DNA from: Oscheius dolichura
Taxonomy: Eukaryota > Nematoda > Chromadorea > Rhabditida > Rhabditidae
Assembly: GCA_932521035.1 (NCBI GenBank)
Contig: OW051492.1
Span: 10,230,001-10,294,000 of the forward strand
DNA: 64,000 nt
Direction: 5' to 3'
Positions within the stretch are counted from its first letter, which is position 1, and every line of letters begins with the position of its first letter. This document shows, in pieces, positions 48,297 through 57,490 of the stretch. The position numbers and the translations under genes are program-made. Below the pieces are notes generated by a model. That model did not search any database. It was not told the DNA's origin and saw only the letters and a program-made list of their open reading frames with translations.

Positions 48297-48670
48297 TTTC
48301 TGTTACATAGCAACTGACCGATGCCTTATGGCTTATTCAAGAGGTTTATGCCGTTTGCTTTCGAGAAAGAGGAGGGAGGATTCGGAGGATTCCTAGGAGG
48401 TGATCAAAAACATTTTTTTGCATCCTGTCGGGAGAATATGGAAGACATATAAAACAAGCTGCTTTTTGGTAACAACCGGAGGACTACAACTTCCCGAAAA
48501 GTTTAAAATTCTAAAATTATAATTCAAGTAAACAAAAACAAACTAACCCGTTTTAAATTGGCGATATTTAGACCATTAGCTAAAGAAAACATATAGCTGG
48601 AGACACAAGCGAAACAGTTTGCAGTAGTGCAGACGTTTTCCGATACGATACGATATATATAGATTTTTAC

Positions 48671-49271
48671 AAAATATGCTTGGAAAGGCTTCTTTATATC
48701 GAAACGATCAGCTACTTCCAGTATTTCGCTACTAGATTTCCAAAAATCTGTAAAATCATGATACTAATAGAAAACAAAAATTATTTTTAATGTATGTTTA
48801 CTTACAGGGAACATCTACATGATTCATTACACCACCACATTTGTTCGACTAATAAATAAGATAAACCAATTTTTCACGAAAAAGCCTACCTAATGTCGCG
48901 GTGACAAAAATGCGGATCGCTCGTCTAAAACTTGTCCATTGTACATAAACTCCATAAGTCTTCAAAAAGCGTTAGCAGATACATCTTTAATTTCGATTCT
49001 ATCCTTTTTCTTCTATGTTTAAGAGTACAACAAAACAAACAGTAAGAAAACCTCTTTGAAATTGCCGTAGAACAGAGCATTGAAATAAGTTGAACGACAA
49101 GCGAGAGCCTACAAAGAACTATCTTTATACAAATTAGATTACCATTTTGTGTACATGGAATTCTTGTTCCTCAACTACAAGAACAACATCGGAGAGTTCT
49201 GAGAACCCATACTTGATAGGGAGCTTGTGCCTCTTCTTTGGTAAGATCTGCTTGAATTTCCTTAGTTCCAT
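48671..49271 (-). pseudogene. Decayed BTB-domain gene
   Basis: Exons on the - strand: 49271-49142 (MELRKFK...FSELSDVVLVVEEQEFHVHKM), about 49108-49052 (ALACRSTYFNALFYGNFKE), then one ending near 48925 (KKKDRIEIKDVSANAF, RLMEFMYNGQ), and 48750-48671 (SSSEILEVADRFDIKKPFQ). These pieces follow the BTB fold order: SDV.L, the F.vHK.vLA.RS.YF.a core, I.I.DVS..AF, L.EF.Y.G, and the later LEVAD.F.I helix. An in-frame TGA (48962-48964) interrupts between AF and RLMEF. The phase to the last piece does not match, and a BACK or MATH domain is missing. This argues for a pseudogene or a recently broken copy. A small intact BTB-BACK gene lies 3.4 kb away at 52686-53652. Confidence 0.55.
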
Positions 49272-49543
49272 TTTCTGGCTCCATAATTTCTAGAAACAAA
49301 AGAGTAGTACAAAGAAAAGTTAAAGGAAAGAGAAAGGGAAGTACATTATACGAAAGTAGACCACATCAATATAGATTACATTGTCTTTTCATGATATAGT
49401 AAAATTATTTTGTAAAAATAGTGACTCCAAACTAACAGACATACTGTTCGGCCAAAGATTTATGCCACTTTTCACAAAAAGTTCGAGAAGATGATCGAAG
49501 ACGAAGGCGGAAATTTTATTCAAAATACGCGGTACCAAGCCTC

Positions 49544-49632
49544 CTATTCTTCACCTTCTCCGTGTTCTTCTTCTACAAATCTCCGATACCGTTGATTTTT
49601 CCTGCCTTCTATTATTTTTGCATATTGCTGAG
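49544..49632 (-). CDS. Possible terminal exon, orphan
   Basis: A frame entered from an acceptor AAAAACAG encodes QQYAKIIEGRKNQRYRRFVE, then EEHGEGEE and TAG (49544-49546), with AATAAA shortly after. The composition is protein-like and highly charged. I find no upstream exon to join it to in 49633-50250, so it may be the end of an unresolved small gene or chance. Confidence 0.25.
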
Positions 49633-49919
49633 CTGTTTTTATATATATACTGCATAAGAAAAACAAAAGTAAACATAAAGAAAACCAGTGCAAAATATTA
49701 GATTCTTGTTTGAATACGATCTCAAATTCATTAGCTTTCCATTTCTTGTTTAGTCGAACCTATACTACTGGTCTACTCTGTTCTTTCTGTCTCACACGAT
49801 CAGTTCTTATTCACTTCATTCAACACTAGTTGCTTCTATACAATTAGAACAAACTTTTATCATCATTTTTCATCTTTTTCCTCATAAATGTATTTACTTT
49901 TGACTGAAACAAGCCAGCA

Positions 49920-50060
49920 ACGTTGAAGAAATGTGTGTTCCTCCTCAAAGGACCGCAGGCCTCGGTCTCACCGCGGACCCGTGCAGTTCGCAATGCAGTT
50001 GAATCGTGGGGCTCGGACACGGTCGCCGAAATAGCCTGTCAGCAATGAGGCTGCCAGATT
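49920..50060. other. GC-rich island with inverted repeats upstream of trap-1
   Basis: A block of about 140 bp of high GC in otherwise AT-rich DNA. It contains GACCGCAGGCCTCGGTC, whose ends pair as a 5-bp stem, plus other short inverted segments. It has no open frame. It may be a structured RNA gene or a promoter element of trap-1; the sequence alone does not decide. Confidence 0.3.
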
Positions 50061-50090
50061 TTGGATGTCCATATGCTCAGTTGTTATGCA

Positions 50091-50097
50091 TATAAAA
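50091..50097 (+). promoter_or_regulatory. TATA box upstream of trap-1
   Basis: TATAAAA 160 bp before the trap-1 ATG. The transcript would begin near 50120 and be trans-spliced at TTTTTCAG (ending 50256) immediately before the ATG. Confidence 0.45.
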
Positions 50098-50256
50098 GGC
50101 AACTGTGCCACATTTTCACTCTTCATTTTGTTTTTTGTTTCAAAACTCTTGATTGAAATTCATTTTTACAATTTATTTATATTCTTTTTGGTAATATTCT
50201 TACTTCCTTACTATTGAACCTCTTTTAGCTTCCTGTTAGTAATTATAGTTTTTCAG

Positions 50257-51547
50257 ATGAGATCATTGTACTTACTTGCCATACTTGGGTTGATAGCCTT
50301 CTCTGGTTAGTTCATTTCATATTTCTAGAAGAATATCAAAGTATTGTTTTTGTATTTTCAACAAAATAGCCAAAGAGAATAAAATCAAGAATGTAAAATA
50401 CTATTTTGATATCTCGTAAGGTATCAGTTATCGAGCAACATTTACATTATGTTGTACATATTCTACTTGGCACATTTGGTATTTTCTCAACGATTTGGAT
50501 TTTTTGCTATTTTTGTAGTTTTTTGCAGTCTGTGGAAACAAACTTTTCATTGCACGATTACTGTCTTTTATTTGTAAGCAATTCATCTAAATTATTTTTA
50601 GGCGCTCGCGCTGAGGATCCTGTCGATGGTGAAGTTACCGACGATGCTGCTGCTTCTAAGATCAACGACGAGGAAGATCTTCTTCCTATTGGATCCTCTT
50701 CTGATGTCGGCGTTTCATTTGTCTTCACACAGCCTGCTGATGCAAATACTCTTAGAGGTTTGTTCTCCGTTTTTCCTTTATATTTTTTCCCTATGTAGAA
50801 CTCTACGCTGGAAAAGTAATCAAGTTCCTCATCGGCTTCCAGAATAAGGGAGAGAAGGACTTCATTGTGAAGTTCTCTGAGACCTCCTTCCGCTATCCTC
50901 TTGACTTCAACTATCACTTGCAAAACGTGTGTTTTACTGTTTTTAGCATTATATTTGATTTTTTCAGTTTACTCAGGGAACCTACAATCGCCGTGTTGCT
51001 CCTAAAGAAGAAGTTACTCTTGACTATGCCATGATGGCTCACGAAAGCTTTGCTGGACGTCCTTTAGGCCTTGTCGTCAATCTCCACTACGAGGATAGCG
51101 TAAGTTTTGTGCTATGCTATTTTACTTTGTTGGTTTTGTAGGATGGAAAATTCTTTGTGAGCAATGTTTTCAATGAGACCGTAACTATCGTCGAGGATGA
51201 AGCTGCATTCAATACCGAAACTACCTTCTTGTTTTTGGTCTTCGCTGGAATTACTATTGGACTTCTTGTTCTTGGACAAGGTGTTTTGACCAAGGTTTGT
51301 TTTTTTTTCTTTTTATATGTATTGTACCTTCCCTTTGCCCCTATTTACTGCTTTACTTTTAAAACTATTTCAGCTCGGACGTAAGACTGGACTCCAGACG
51401 AAGAAGCGCCCCGTCATTGAGCAGACTTCCGCTACCAGCACAGAAGTTGATTATGAATGGATTCCTCGTGACCTTCTCAAGGAGAAAAAATCTCCCAAGA
51501 CTCCCGGAAGTCCTCGTCAAAGAAAAGCCGTCAGGAAAGCTGAATAG
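50257..51547 (+). CDS. trap-1: Translocon-associated protein alpha (TRAP-alpha/SSR1)
   Basis: Exons: 50257-50305, 50602-50757, 50799-50926 (approx), about 50968-51099, about 51143-51294 and 51375-51547. The signal peptide MRSLYLLAILGLIAFSGARA is followed by an acidic lumenal stretch (EDPVDGEVTDD..NDEEDLLP). The conserved Ig-like lumenal domain follows (FVFTQPADANTLRELYAGK, IKFLIGFQNKGEKDF, SFRYPLDFNYHLQNFTQGTY, RPLGLVVNLHYED, ..FVSNVFNETVTIVE). One membrane segment (TTFLFLVFAGITIGLLVLGQ) and a basic cytosolic tail with DYEWIPRDLL complete it. TRAP-alpha is the ribosome-proximal subunit of the TRAP complex at the Sec61 channel and helps insertion of some secretory proteins. The family length of about 260 residues is matched. 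The ATG abuts a TTTTTCAG acceptor, indicating a spliced-leader site. AATAAA lies near 51745. Confidence 0.95.
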
Positions 51548-51951
51548 ATACGGGTGACCATCGTCAAATTTTAATGTATTTCTTTTTATATAGTGATTTA
51601 ATATTACGTGTTCATTGCCGCGCCCGAGATCGGGAATCCTTCTTTCTGTTTCTAAAGTTATGTTAGTTGTTATTTAATTTATCATCCGTTTTTGTGCACC
51701 TCTTTGAAAGAAGAACCCCAATCTCAAATTTTTATTTATTACTGAATAAAGATACGTTCTTCCCTATTCTATTTGTTCTGGTTGATAATATTGTTTACAC
51801 TGCTTGAGCATATTTTCGAAAATAGCGTTCGCGTTTCGCTTGCGCACATTTCGCAATTGTTCTTCGAAACATAGCCACATTTTGCTATTTTCTGTCTTTG
51901 GCTGTATCTCTCTTTCGTTTTCGTCTTTATTGTCGATCTTTTCAGAATATA
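51548..51951 (+). other. trap-1 to nxt-1 spacer
   Basis: About 400 bp: trap-1 3' UTR, AATAAA at about 51745, then roughly 190 bp to the TTTTCAG acceptor in front of nxt-1. The short same-strand spacing is compatible with an operon processed by SL2-type trans-splicing, though the poly(A)-to-acceptor distance is longer than the common value of about 100 bp. Confidence 0.4.
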
Positions 51952-52535
51952 ATGGCCGCCGATATTCAACAACAAGATACGGAACTTTGCGGACAAGCAC
52001 AAACTTTTATCAAGCTCTTCTACGATGTTATGGATAGAAAACGAGAGAGGACGCCAAATATGTATGCTGATGTAGAGGCAACAATTATATGGAATGGCAA
52101 TTGCATACAGGGAATCGACGATATCACCCGGTAGGTCTTCTTGCTCCAGTTGTTAGTTAAATCCATTCAAATCATTTACTGAATAGGTCGAATATGGCTT
52201 GAAATCTTTAAAATTACATTTACTAATGTACTTTTTATTTTTCTTCCAGGTTTATGGCAAACTTACCGACAACGCAACACGAAATGGTTTCATTAGATGC
52301 ACAGAAGATTTCAAGCGCAGCTACCGGAGGACCTGATATGATCGTTTTACTCATTGCCGGCTCAGTCACCATTCAAGAAAATGTTCATGCTTATACGGAA
52401 GCCTTATCCCTTATAATGGAAGACATGACACTTAAAGTGAGTTGTTTCTAACATAAAGATATCGCCTGCTAGCAAGACGGTGTTCTATTATTGTAATTTC
52501 AGGTAAAATCACAACGTTTCCGCTATGTCGACTAA
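51952..52535 (+). CDS. nxt-1: NTF2-related mRNA export factor (NXT1/p15)
   Basis: Three exons join in frame: 51952-52130, 52250-52436 and 52503-52535. The product is about 132 residues, the usual length. It matches NXT1 throughout: ELCGQAQTFIKLFYDVMDRK, VEATIIWNGNCIQGIDDITR, FMANLPTTQHEMVSLDAQ, IVLLIAGSVTIQENVHAYTE and the hallmark ending VKSQRFRYVD. NXT1 is a single NTF2-like fold that heterodimerises with NXF1 to carry bulk mRNA through nuclear pores. A TTTTCAG ends 6 nt before the ATG, suggesting trans-splicing. It lies directly downstream of trap-1 on the same strand and may share a polycistronic transcript. Confidence 0.95.
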
Positions 52536-52685
52536 AACAGAAGACTATATTTCATCCCACGTGTCAAGTTGATATTTTTCTTTTAGTATTATTGATCTCT
52601 CTTCATTAAATCGCAAATATTTATTCTCAACTGTTTGTTTTACAAAAAATCAAATGAGTTTCTCTGAAACGAAGTTTATAACAAA

Positions 52686-53652
52686 TCATAGGGACTGTTG
52701 CTTACTCGTTTTAATCCATTTTCCATCGTCTGGGCAGCTCAACGGCATCTTCTCTTCTGCTGGAATAGGATCAACTCCATGACAACGAGAAAGTGCCGAA
52801 TTTTCATGGCAACAAACGCGAGCACTATTTTTAGAAGTCAGGAGATGTGAAATGTACCGGCTAGTCTGAATACTTATTATTATTTTAGTTCCCTTTTTAA
52901 TTTTAGAATATTTAAATTTATTTCTTATATGAAAAGGCATACCTTTTCATGAAAATTGAGATCTGTCACCCGTTGCATAATTCGAAAATAGCATGAAGAA
53001 TCCACGGATGCCGTTCTAATCATATTAAACACCAAGGGAGCCAGATAATCGGCCAAGTGCTGCTTTGACAGCCACAGAAGGACGGCATCAATGAGTTGAA
53101 GTTCATTTCCCACGGCTATGTGACATTCTCCCAGGATGAGGCACATCTGCGACGGGGGAATTAGCCGAAAGCTGGGATTTTTAGCCAGCGAGAGGAAGAC
53201 GGCCGCGGCTCGTCTAACCAACGAGGTGGCTGTCTCATCCGTCAGGCGCACATTCTCCGCCAGGATCAAAGCCTGCACAATGAAGTCGTCATTCGTTACG
53301 AGGCGCAGCAACTCCGTCTCCAGCAGTTGGGTCATCTCTTTGAGTTGGAATTTCTTCGCCAGGAGGAATAGATCTTTCAGCTGGGCGAAGGACATCCGCC
53401 CGCTGAGACGGCGGTTCTCAATAAATTGAGGAAGAAAATCCAGGACACAGGCGGAATCATAGTCGTCGAGAGGAAGCAGTCCGTCGGCTGGTGGATTACG
53501 GCGAACGGTTTTAGAGACTTGGAAAAATGCATGACAAGTGATTTGACGAGTGCCGCCAGCACAGCTCAGGGTTATCGTATCCGGCTCCTAATTTTATTAT
53601 TTTAAATTTTAAAAAATTGGGAACAAATTACCTTTTTATTTTTAGTCGGCAT
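52686..53652 (-). CDS. BTB-BACK domain protein
   Basis: Exons: 53652-53632 (MPTKNKK), about 53587-52945 and 52860-52686 (TGA). After a short basic start, a divergent BTB-like segment follows (TITLSCAGGTRQITCHAFFQ, DDYDSACVLDFLPQF, LKDLFLLAKKFQLKEMTQLL). A BACK domain comes next (VTNDDFIVQALILAENVRL, AAVFLSLAKNPSFRLIPPSQ, QLIDAVLLWLSKQHLADYL, LVFNMIRTASVDSS). No Kelch repeats follow; the C-terminal exon is short and Cys/His-containing (VCCHENSALSRCHG, MPLSCPDDGKW), possibly a small metal-binding tail. BTB-BACK proteins usually act as substrate adaptors for Cullin-3 ubiquitin ligases. The BTB half is shorter than usual, so Cul3 binding is uncertain. The intron acceptor AATTAG before exon 2 is atypical but in phase. 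Confidence 0.8.
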
Positions 53653-54130
53653 TGTTTTCAGGCGGTAGACATGAAAAGTAACAAGAAGCGCTGGTTTTTG
53701 TAGTTAGAAAACATGAATTTTCAGGAAAATGTCGAAATTTACGCTTCGAAGAGAGGCAACGTGATTTTTTACCTTTGTAACATCAAAATTGAAAAAATCT
53801 GCGTGTTTTTATAATTTTTCTGTACTTTAGAAACAGTTAGAATAGTCAGCTGCCGAGTTTGTAGGGGTGCAGGAGCAAAAAATTGTCAAAATCCAATATT
53901 CGTCCATTTTTATAGAGTCTTCCCTGTATTTTCACGATTTTTGATGTTTATTTAGAATAAAATTATTCTTTTTATGTATATGTTCTGTAAAAAATAATTC
54001 CAAATACAGATAAAAGATAACTGCCGAGTTTGTACGGGTGCTGGTGATTGAAGTCGCATTTTTACCATTTATTTTCTGTTTTCTCTCTATTGAAGAGTAA
54101 AAGACGTGAAAACTGCCGTGCAAAGTAATT
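53653..54130. other. Intergenic spacer with two CTGCCGAG..GGGTGC repeat arms
   Basis: Two same-direction arms, CTGCCGAGTTTGTAGGGGTG near 53850 and CTGCCGAGTTTGTACGGGTG near 54021, belong to the hairpin family seen at 12228. No coding sequence is seen. Confidence 0.6.
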
Positions 54131-54416
54131 TTATTGCCAACAAACGAAGCAAATAATAGGACAAACGAAGGCCACAGGGCCACAAATAGCCACGTTGATA
54201 TACCACAGGGCAGCAACCACGTGAAGTATAGCTGTCGAGCCTATTTTCGTCTCCTCATCGCGTTTTATGTCCTGGTAGGATTGTTCCCTCTTCTGAGATT
54301 CTTCTTCCAATTTGAAAAGGACTGCCACATCCAAGTCGCGAAAGAGGAAGCCGTCCGTTCCTGGGTGGCGGCATCTCTTGGCATTTTTCTTCAGAGCAGC
54401 AACATTTCTTCATCAT
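54131..54416 (-). pseudogene. Broken paralogue of the small Cys-rich acylated family
   Basis: From ATG 54416 the frame reads MMKKCCCSEEKCQEMPPPRN, aligning with FKRCCCLSAGPETVPPPLY of the gene at 57491. Coding similarity then resumes in another frame: RDLDVAVLFKLEEESQKREQ, matching ADLDVAILVGLEQEARSREQ of the gene at 58516. It continues to a hydrophobic Cys-containing C-terminus (VAFVCPIICFVCWQ). A frameshift, or a very short unusual intron, separates the halves around 54335-54350, and no MGN start exon is seen. I read it as a decayed or unusually spliced third family member. Confidence 0.45.
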
Positions 54417-54512
54417 GTAAGCTTCCGCTAAGGAGTGGGAGCCGTCCTAAATTTTATAAATATGATTACTGTATTTTTACAGGGTTCTTCAGCACGTAAG
54501 ACCTTGAAATGG

Positions 54513-54585
54513 TCAGCTGGCGCAGTGCGTTGACGCGTCATTTGTCAGTAAAACATCGCGGGTCCAATTCCCGACGTGGGGAGAG
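54513..54585 (+). pseudogene. tRNA-like relic with A and B boxes
   Basis: TGGCGCAGTGCGTTGACGC resembles a tRNA D-arm/A-box and GCGGGTCCAATTCCCG a T-arm/B-box, at roughly tRNA spacing. The 5' and 3' ends do not pair as an acceptor stem, so it is a tRNA-derived repeat or pseudogene. Confidence 0.5.
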
Positions 54586-54933
54586 TATTTCTGCTTTTTT
54601 TTAAAACAAAAAAAAATCCGCCTATACCGTATACCAAGATGTTTTATCGTCAAAAACACGGAAGGCTCAGGGAAGTTGGGAACAAGAGTATCAGGAAGGC
54701 GGCAACAGAAAGCCTTGGAGGAAGCCATCAGATTTCCCATGACTGTGAAAAGAAGAAGAGACTTTTAATTATAGCCTAGCTACTACTCATAAGCGAACAT
54801 TTTCTCGCTTTTCTGGGCAATGAATCAGCGGCGAAGCTTTTCCGTTACAAGCTGCTAATATTTGCTGATGACATGACATGGTATATTATTATTTTTGCAG
54901 ATCCTGAACATGGGTCTAGTCGATTGGGGATGG

Positions 54934-54940
54934 TATAAAA
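54934..54940 (+). promoter_or_regulatory. TATA box of the Gly/Leu-rich gene
   Basis: TATAAAA 35 bp before the ATG at 54975. Transcription would start only a few nucleotides upstream of the coding region, giving a very short leader. Confidence 0.65.
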
Positions 54941-54974
54941 GGCCGGCTAGTTGAATCCAGAGCAACAGCGAACC

Positions 54975-55640
54975 ATGCAATTTATCGTGATCCTCTGCTT
55001 CTTCGCCACTGCTTCAGCTCAAATCGGCCCTGTTCTTCCCGGAGAAACCAATGGATTCGGCGGCCTCAATCCCTACGCCTCGACCGAACTCAGCGGCCTC
55101 TCCGGGCTGAATCCCCTCTTTGCCTCCGCCGGACTCGGAGGAATCGGCGGGCTCTCTAGCTCCCTTCTGGGCAACAGACTCGGACTCTCTCAGACTTCTG
55201 GACTCGGTGGACTCGGCCAGCTATCCGGACTCGGAGGATTGAACCAGCTCTCTGGACTGGGAGGGATCAATGGACTGACTGGAGGAATCGGAGGAATCAA
55301 CGGTTTCAATCCTCTGACCTCTGGTCTTGGTGGGCTTAACCAGCTTTCTGGCCTTGGAAGAATCAACGGATTGAACTCCGGCCTCAATGGATTCAACCCC
55401 CTGACCCAGGGACTCGGTGGAATTAACCAGTTCTCTGGACTCGGGCTGGCCGGAAGCAACGGACTCAACCCCCTGCCCTCGGGCCTCAGTAGCAGTAACT
55501 CCCACACCGGGTCTATCATCACTCCCTTGGCCAACTCTTTCGACGGTCTCAATGGCCTCGGAGGAGCCGCCTCCCTCGGCTACAATGGACAGATCGGCAG
55601 CCCCCTTGTCGGCGCCGGAATTAACCTTCTCAAGAAGTAA
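54975..55640 (+). CDS. Secreted Gly/Leu-rich repeat protein
   Basis: An intronless gene of 221 codons. The signal peptide MQFIVILCFFATASA is followed by QIGPVLPGE and then low-complexity repeats of the type GLGGLNQLSGLGGINGL and GFNPLTSGL (about ten imperfect units). A less repetitive end follows (GSIITPLANSFDGLNG, SPLVGAGINLLKK). Composition is mostly Gly, Leu, Ser and Asn, as in silk-, eggshell- or cuticle-like structural proteins. It lacks the GXY collagen periodicity, Cys and aromatic residues. It is one of very few single-exon genes in the window and has a canonical TATA box with a very short leader, consistent with high, regulated expression. AATAAA is at about 55681. I do not recognise a named family. 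Confidence 0.83.
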   Translation: MQFIVILCFFATASAQIGPVLPGETNGFGGLNPYASTELSGLSGLNPLFASAGLGGIGGLSSSLLGNRLGLSQTSGLGGLGQLSGLGGLNQLSGLGGINGLTGGIGGINGFNPLTSGLGGLNQLSGLGRINGLNSGLNGFNPLTQGLGGINQFSGLGLAGSNGLNPLPSGLSSSNSHTGSIITPLANSFDGLNGLGGAASLGYNGQIGSPLVGAGINLLKK

Positions 55641-55867
55641 ATTCCGTCAATTTATTTTGTATAAACAAAACTGTTTGTGTAATAAATATTCCCTTTCTTT
55701 TCCGGAGATTTTGAATTACTGTAACGCGCGTAAACAGCAGGCCGCGTGTCGGGCGAAATTCGGCGTTCTTGACATTTTTATACCTTTAAAATTATTCTAT
55801 CTTTATTTATTAAATGTCTATTGAGTATTACGATAGAATACAGTAGATAGAAGGGAAAGAAACCAAA

Positions 55868-57310
55868 TTAATAGCTGATAGAGTCCAAGAAGAAGGCTGT
55901 AGCCAGGAAGAGGGCCTTCCTCTTGACTGCCAGCCCCTTTGGACATGAAATCTCGTAGGCTTCGTTTCTATGCTCCGGGTTATTGCCATTCTTTACCCAT
56001 ACTTTTTCAATGGCGGCTACTTTAAGACCAAAGCCATTCCGGATGGACCACGTCCGACGGCCACAGTAGAGGTAGTCCAGAAGGAAGCAGGGGCCTTCGA
56101 TCTCGTAGAGCAGGTCATCTTTCTCATCACGGATTGTGAAACTGTAGGCGCAAAAGGAACGACGCTGGGTGATGGTTCCGAGCTGAAAAATACCAAAAAA
56201 TTCTCTTTTTACGGGAGGATTGTCTAGTTCTGACCAGAATAGGGGTATTTCAGCTTCTCAGGGGAATATCCACCTTTTAAAAAAGGAATGTTAAATAAAT
56301 TTTGGTGCCATAAGAAAGAGCAGAAAATTCTCTACAATATAACTGTAATCTTTTTTTAGAATCCCGGTTTTTTCGATATGAAATAGCCGGGAAACACCCG
56401 GCGGTGATAATTCTAACGGCGACGTCCTGATACATTTTCAGGTGCAATTGCGGGTCAAAATCTCAAATGTTCGCGAAGAATATCGTGGGATCTCCTTCCA
56501 GGATGCTCATTTAAAAATTAAAAGGTAAAAATCCTTACCTTCTCCCCTGGCGGGCATTCTACAGTACACTCATTGGCGCCACAGTGGGAGCAGCCCAAAC
56601 AGGTCAGGAAACAGTTGCATTTGGCCTTCTTCTTGATCCTCATTACTTCCTGAAATTTATCTTTATTTTATCGTAATTTAAAGGGCTGCTTACTCTTTCA
56701 CAGTTATCCGAAACGTGAAGAACATATGGATAGTTGTTACACAATTCCAGGCACTGTTCCCCAACCGTTAGGGAGGCCACTTCTTGGGATGCGAAGAGCA
56801 TATACTCGGCCTTTTTGTTCTGTACGGTATAAGAGGTTTTATTCTTGAAATTGGTCATGATACGGTAGAAGGGGTGGTTCTGAAACGAAGAGAATCATTA
56901 TTGGAGGTTAGAAGAAAAGCAAAAAAGTTATGTTGGTTCGCGGCAGGGATCGAACCCGCGAAACTTCACTACTAGTGCGCGCCTCAATCCACTGCCCCAT
57001 AGATAGCACTTTGCAGAGTGACTTATAGAGGAAAATAATGTACCTTTTGGACAAAGAAGTGAGCCAGCTCCACGAAGGTTTCAAATCCCTCCGGAACACC
57101 ATCTATCGTCGGTGGGAAGATCAACATGGACCGGCGTCTTGCTTGTCCACCTGGCTGAACTACATAAGCCGAGGTCCACGTCCCCGTCCCGGTCAGCTTC
57201 TGTCCATAATCTTGGTCCGTATTGGCGTAGACGACCTTCTTCTCTTCATCATCTGGATCGTAGAAATTCTCGGGGAGACAGATTTGTAGAGCGGAGAGAA
57301 CACAACCCAT
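55868..57310 (-). CDS. Phospholipid scramblase A
   Basis: Exons 57310-57044, 56879-56694, 56649-56539 and 56182-55868 join in phase 0. It begins MGCVLSALQICL: Gly2 and Cys3 are a classic myristoyl/palmitoyl start. The scramblase domain follows: IDGVPEGFETFVELAH (equivalent of the GLEYL motif), SYTVQNKKAEYMLFASQE, EVMRIKKKAKCNCFLTCLGC (Cys-rich, palmitoylation region), ECTVECPPGEKLGTITQR, YEIEGPCFLL, a KVAAIEKVW stretch, and a hydrophobic end (KALFLATAFFLDSISY). The acidic Ca2+-loop normally preceding F.I.FP.DLDV reads NPEHRNEAYEISCPKGLAV, so calcium dependence may be lost. It is one of three scramblase genes within 8 kb. The protein probably acts at the plasma or organelle membrane cytosolic face. 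The first intron holds a tRNA-like relic. Confidence 0.9.
56930..57005 (-). pseudogene. tRNA-like relic in scramblase intron
   Basis: On the - strand, TGGGGCAGTGGATTGAGG resembles an A-box and GCGGGTTCGATCCCTGC forms a good T-arm with a perfect-looking B-box. The 5' flank does not pair with the 3' CGCGAACCA, and no 7-nt anticodon loop forms. It is a tRNA-derived relic rather than a functional tRNA. Confidence 0.55.
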
Positions 57311-57490
57311 CGCGGTGGAAGAAGTCGAGGAACTAACCCGAGGAAAGCTGAGAGAAGACGCGAGAAAACATCCTCCGGGAAAGCAACGCGAAGCAAAGTG
57401 GGCAAGCGTTGCGTTTATTTCGTTCCCTGGAGGATGAAAATATCCGAAACTTTCTCTTTACTTCCCTAAGATTGTAAACCCTCCCTCCTC

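Noticed and set aside
55190..55552. Pro-rich - strand frame
   Set aside because: Antisense shadow of the Gly/Leu repeat gene; Gly/Leu codons read backwards give Pro/Ser.
56930..57005. Functional tRNA gene
   Set aside because: The T-arm is good, but the acceptor stem and anticodon loop cannot be formed.
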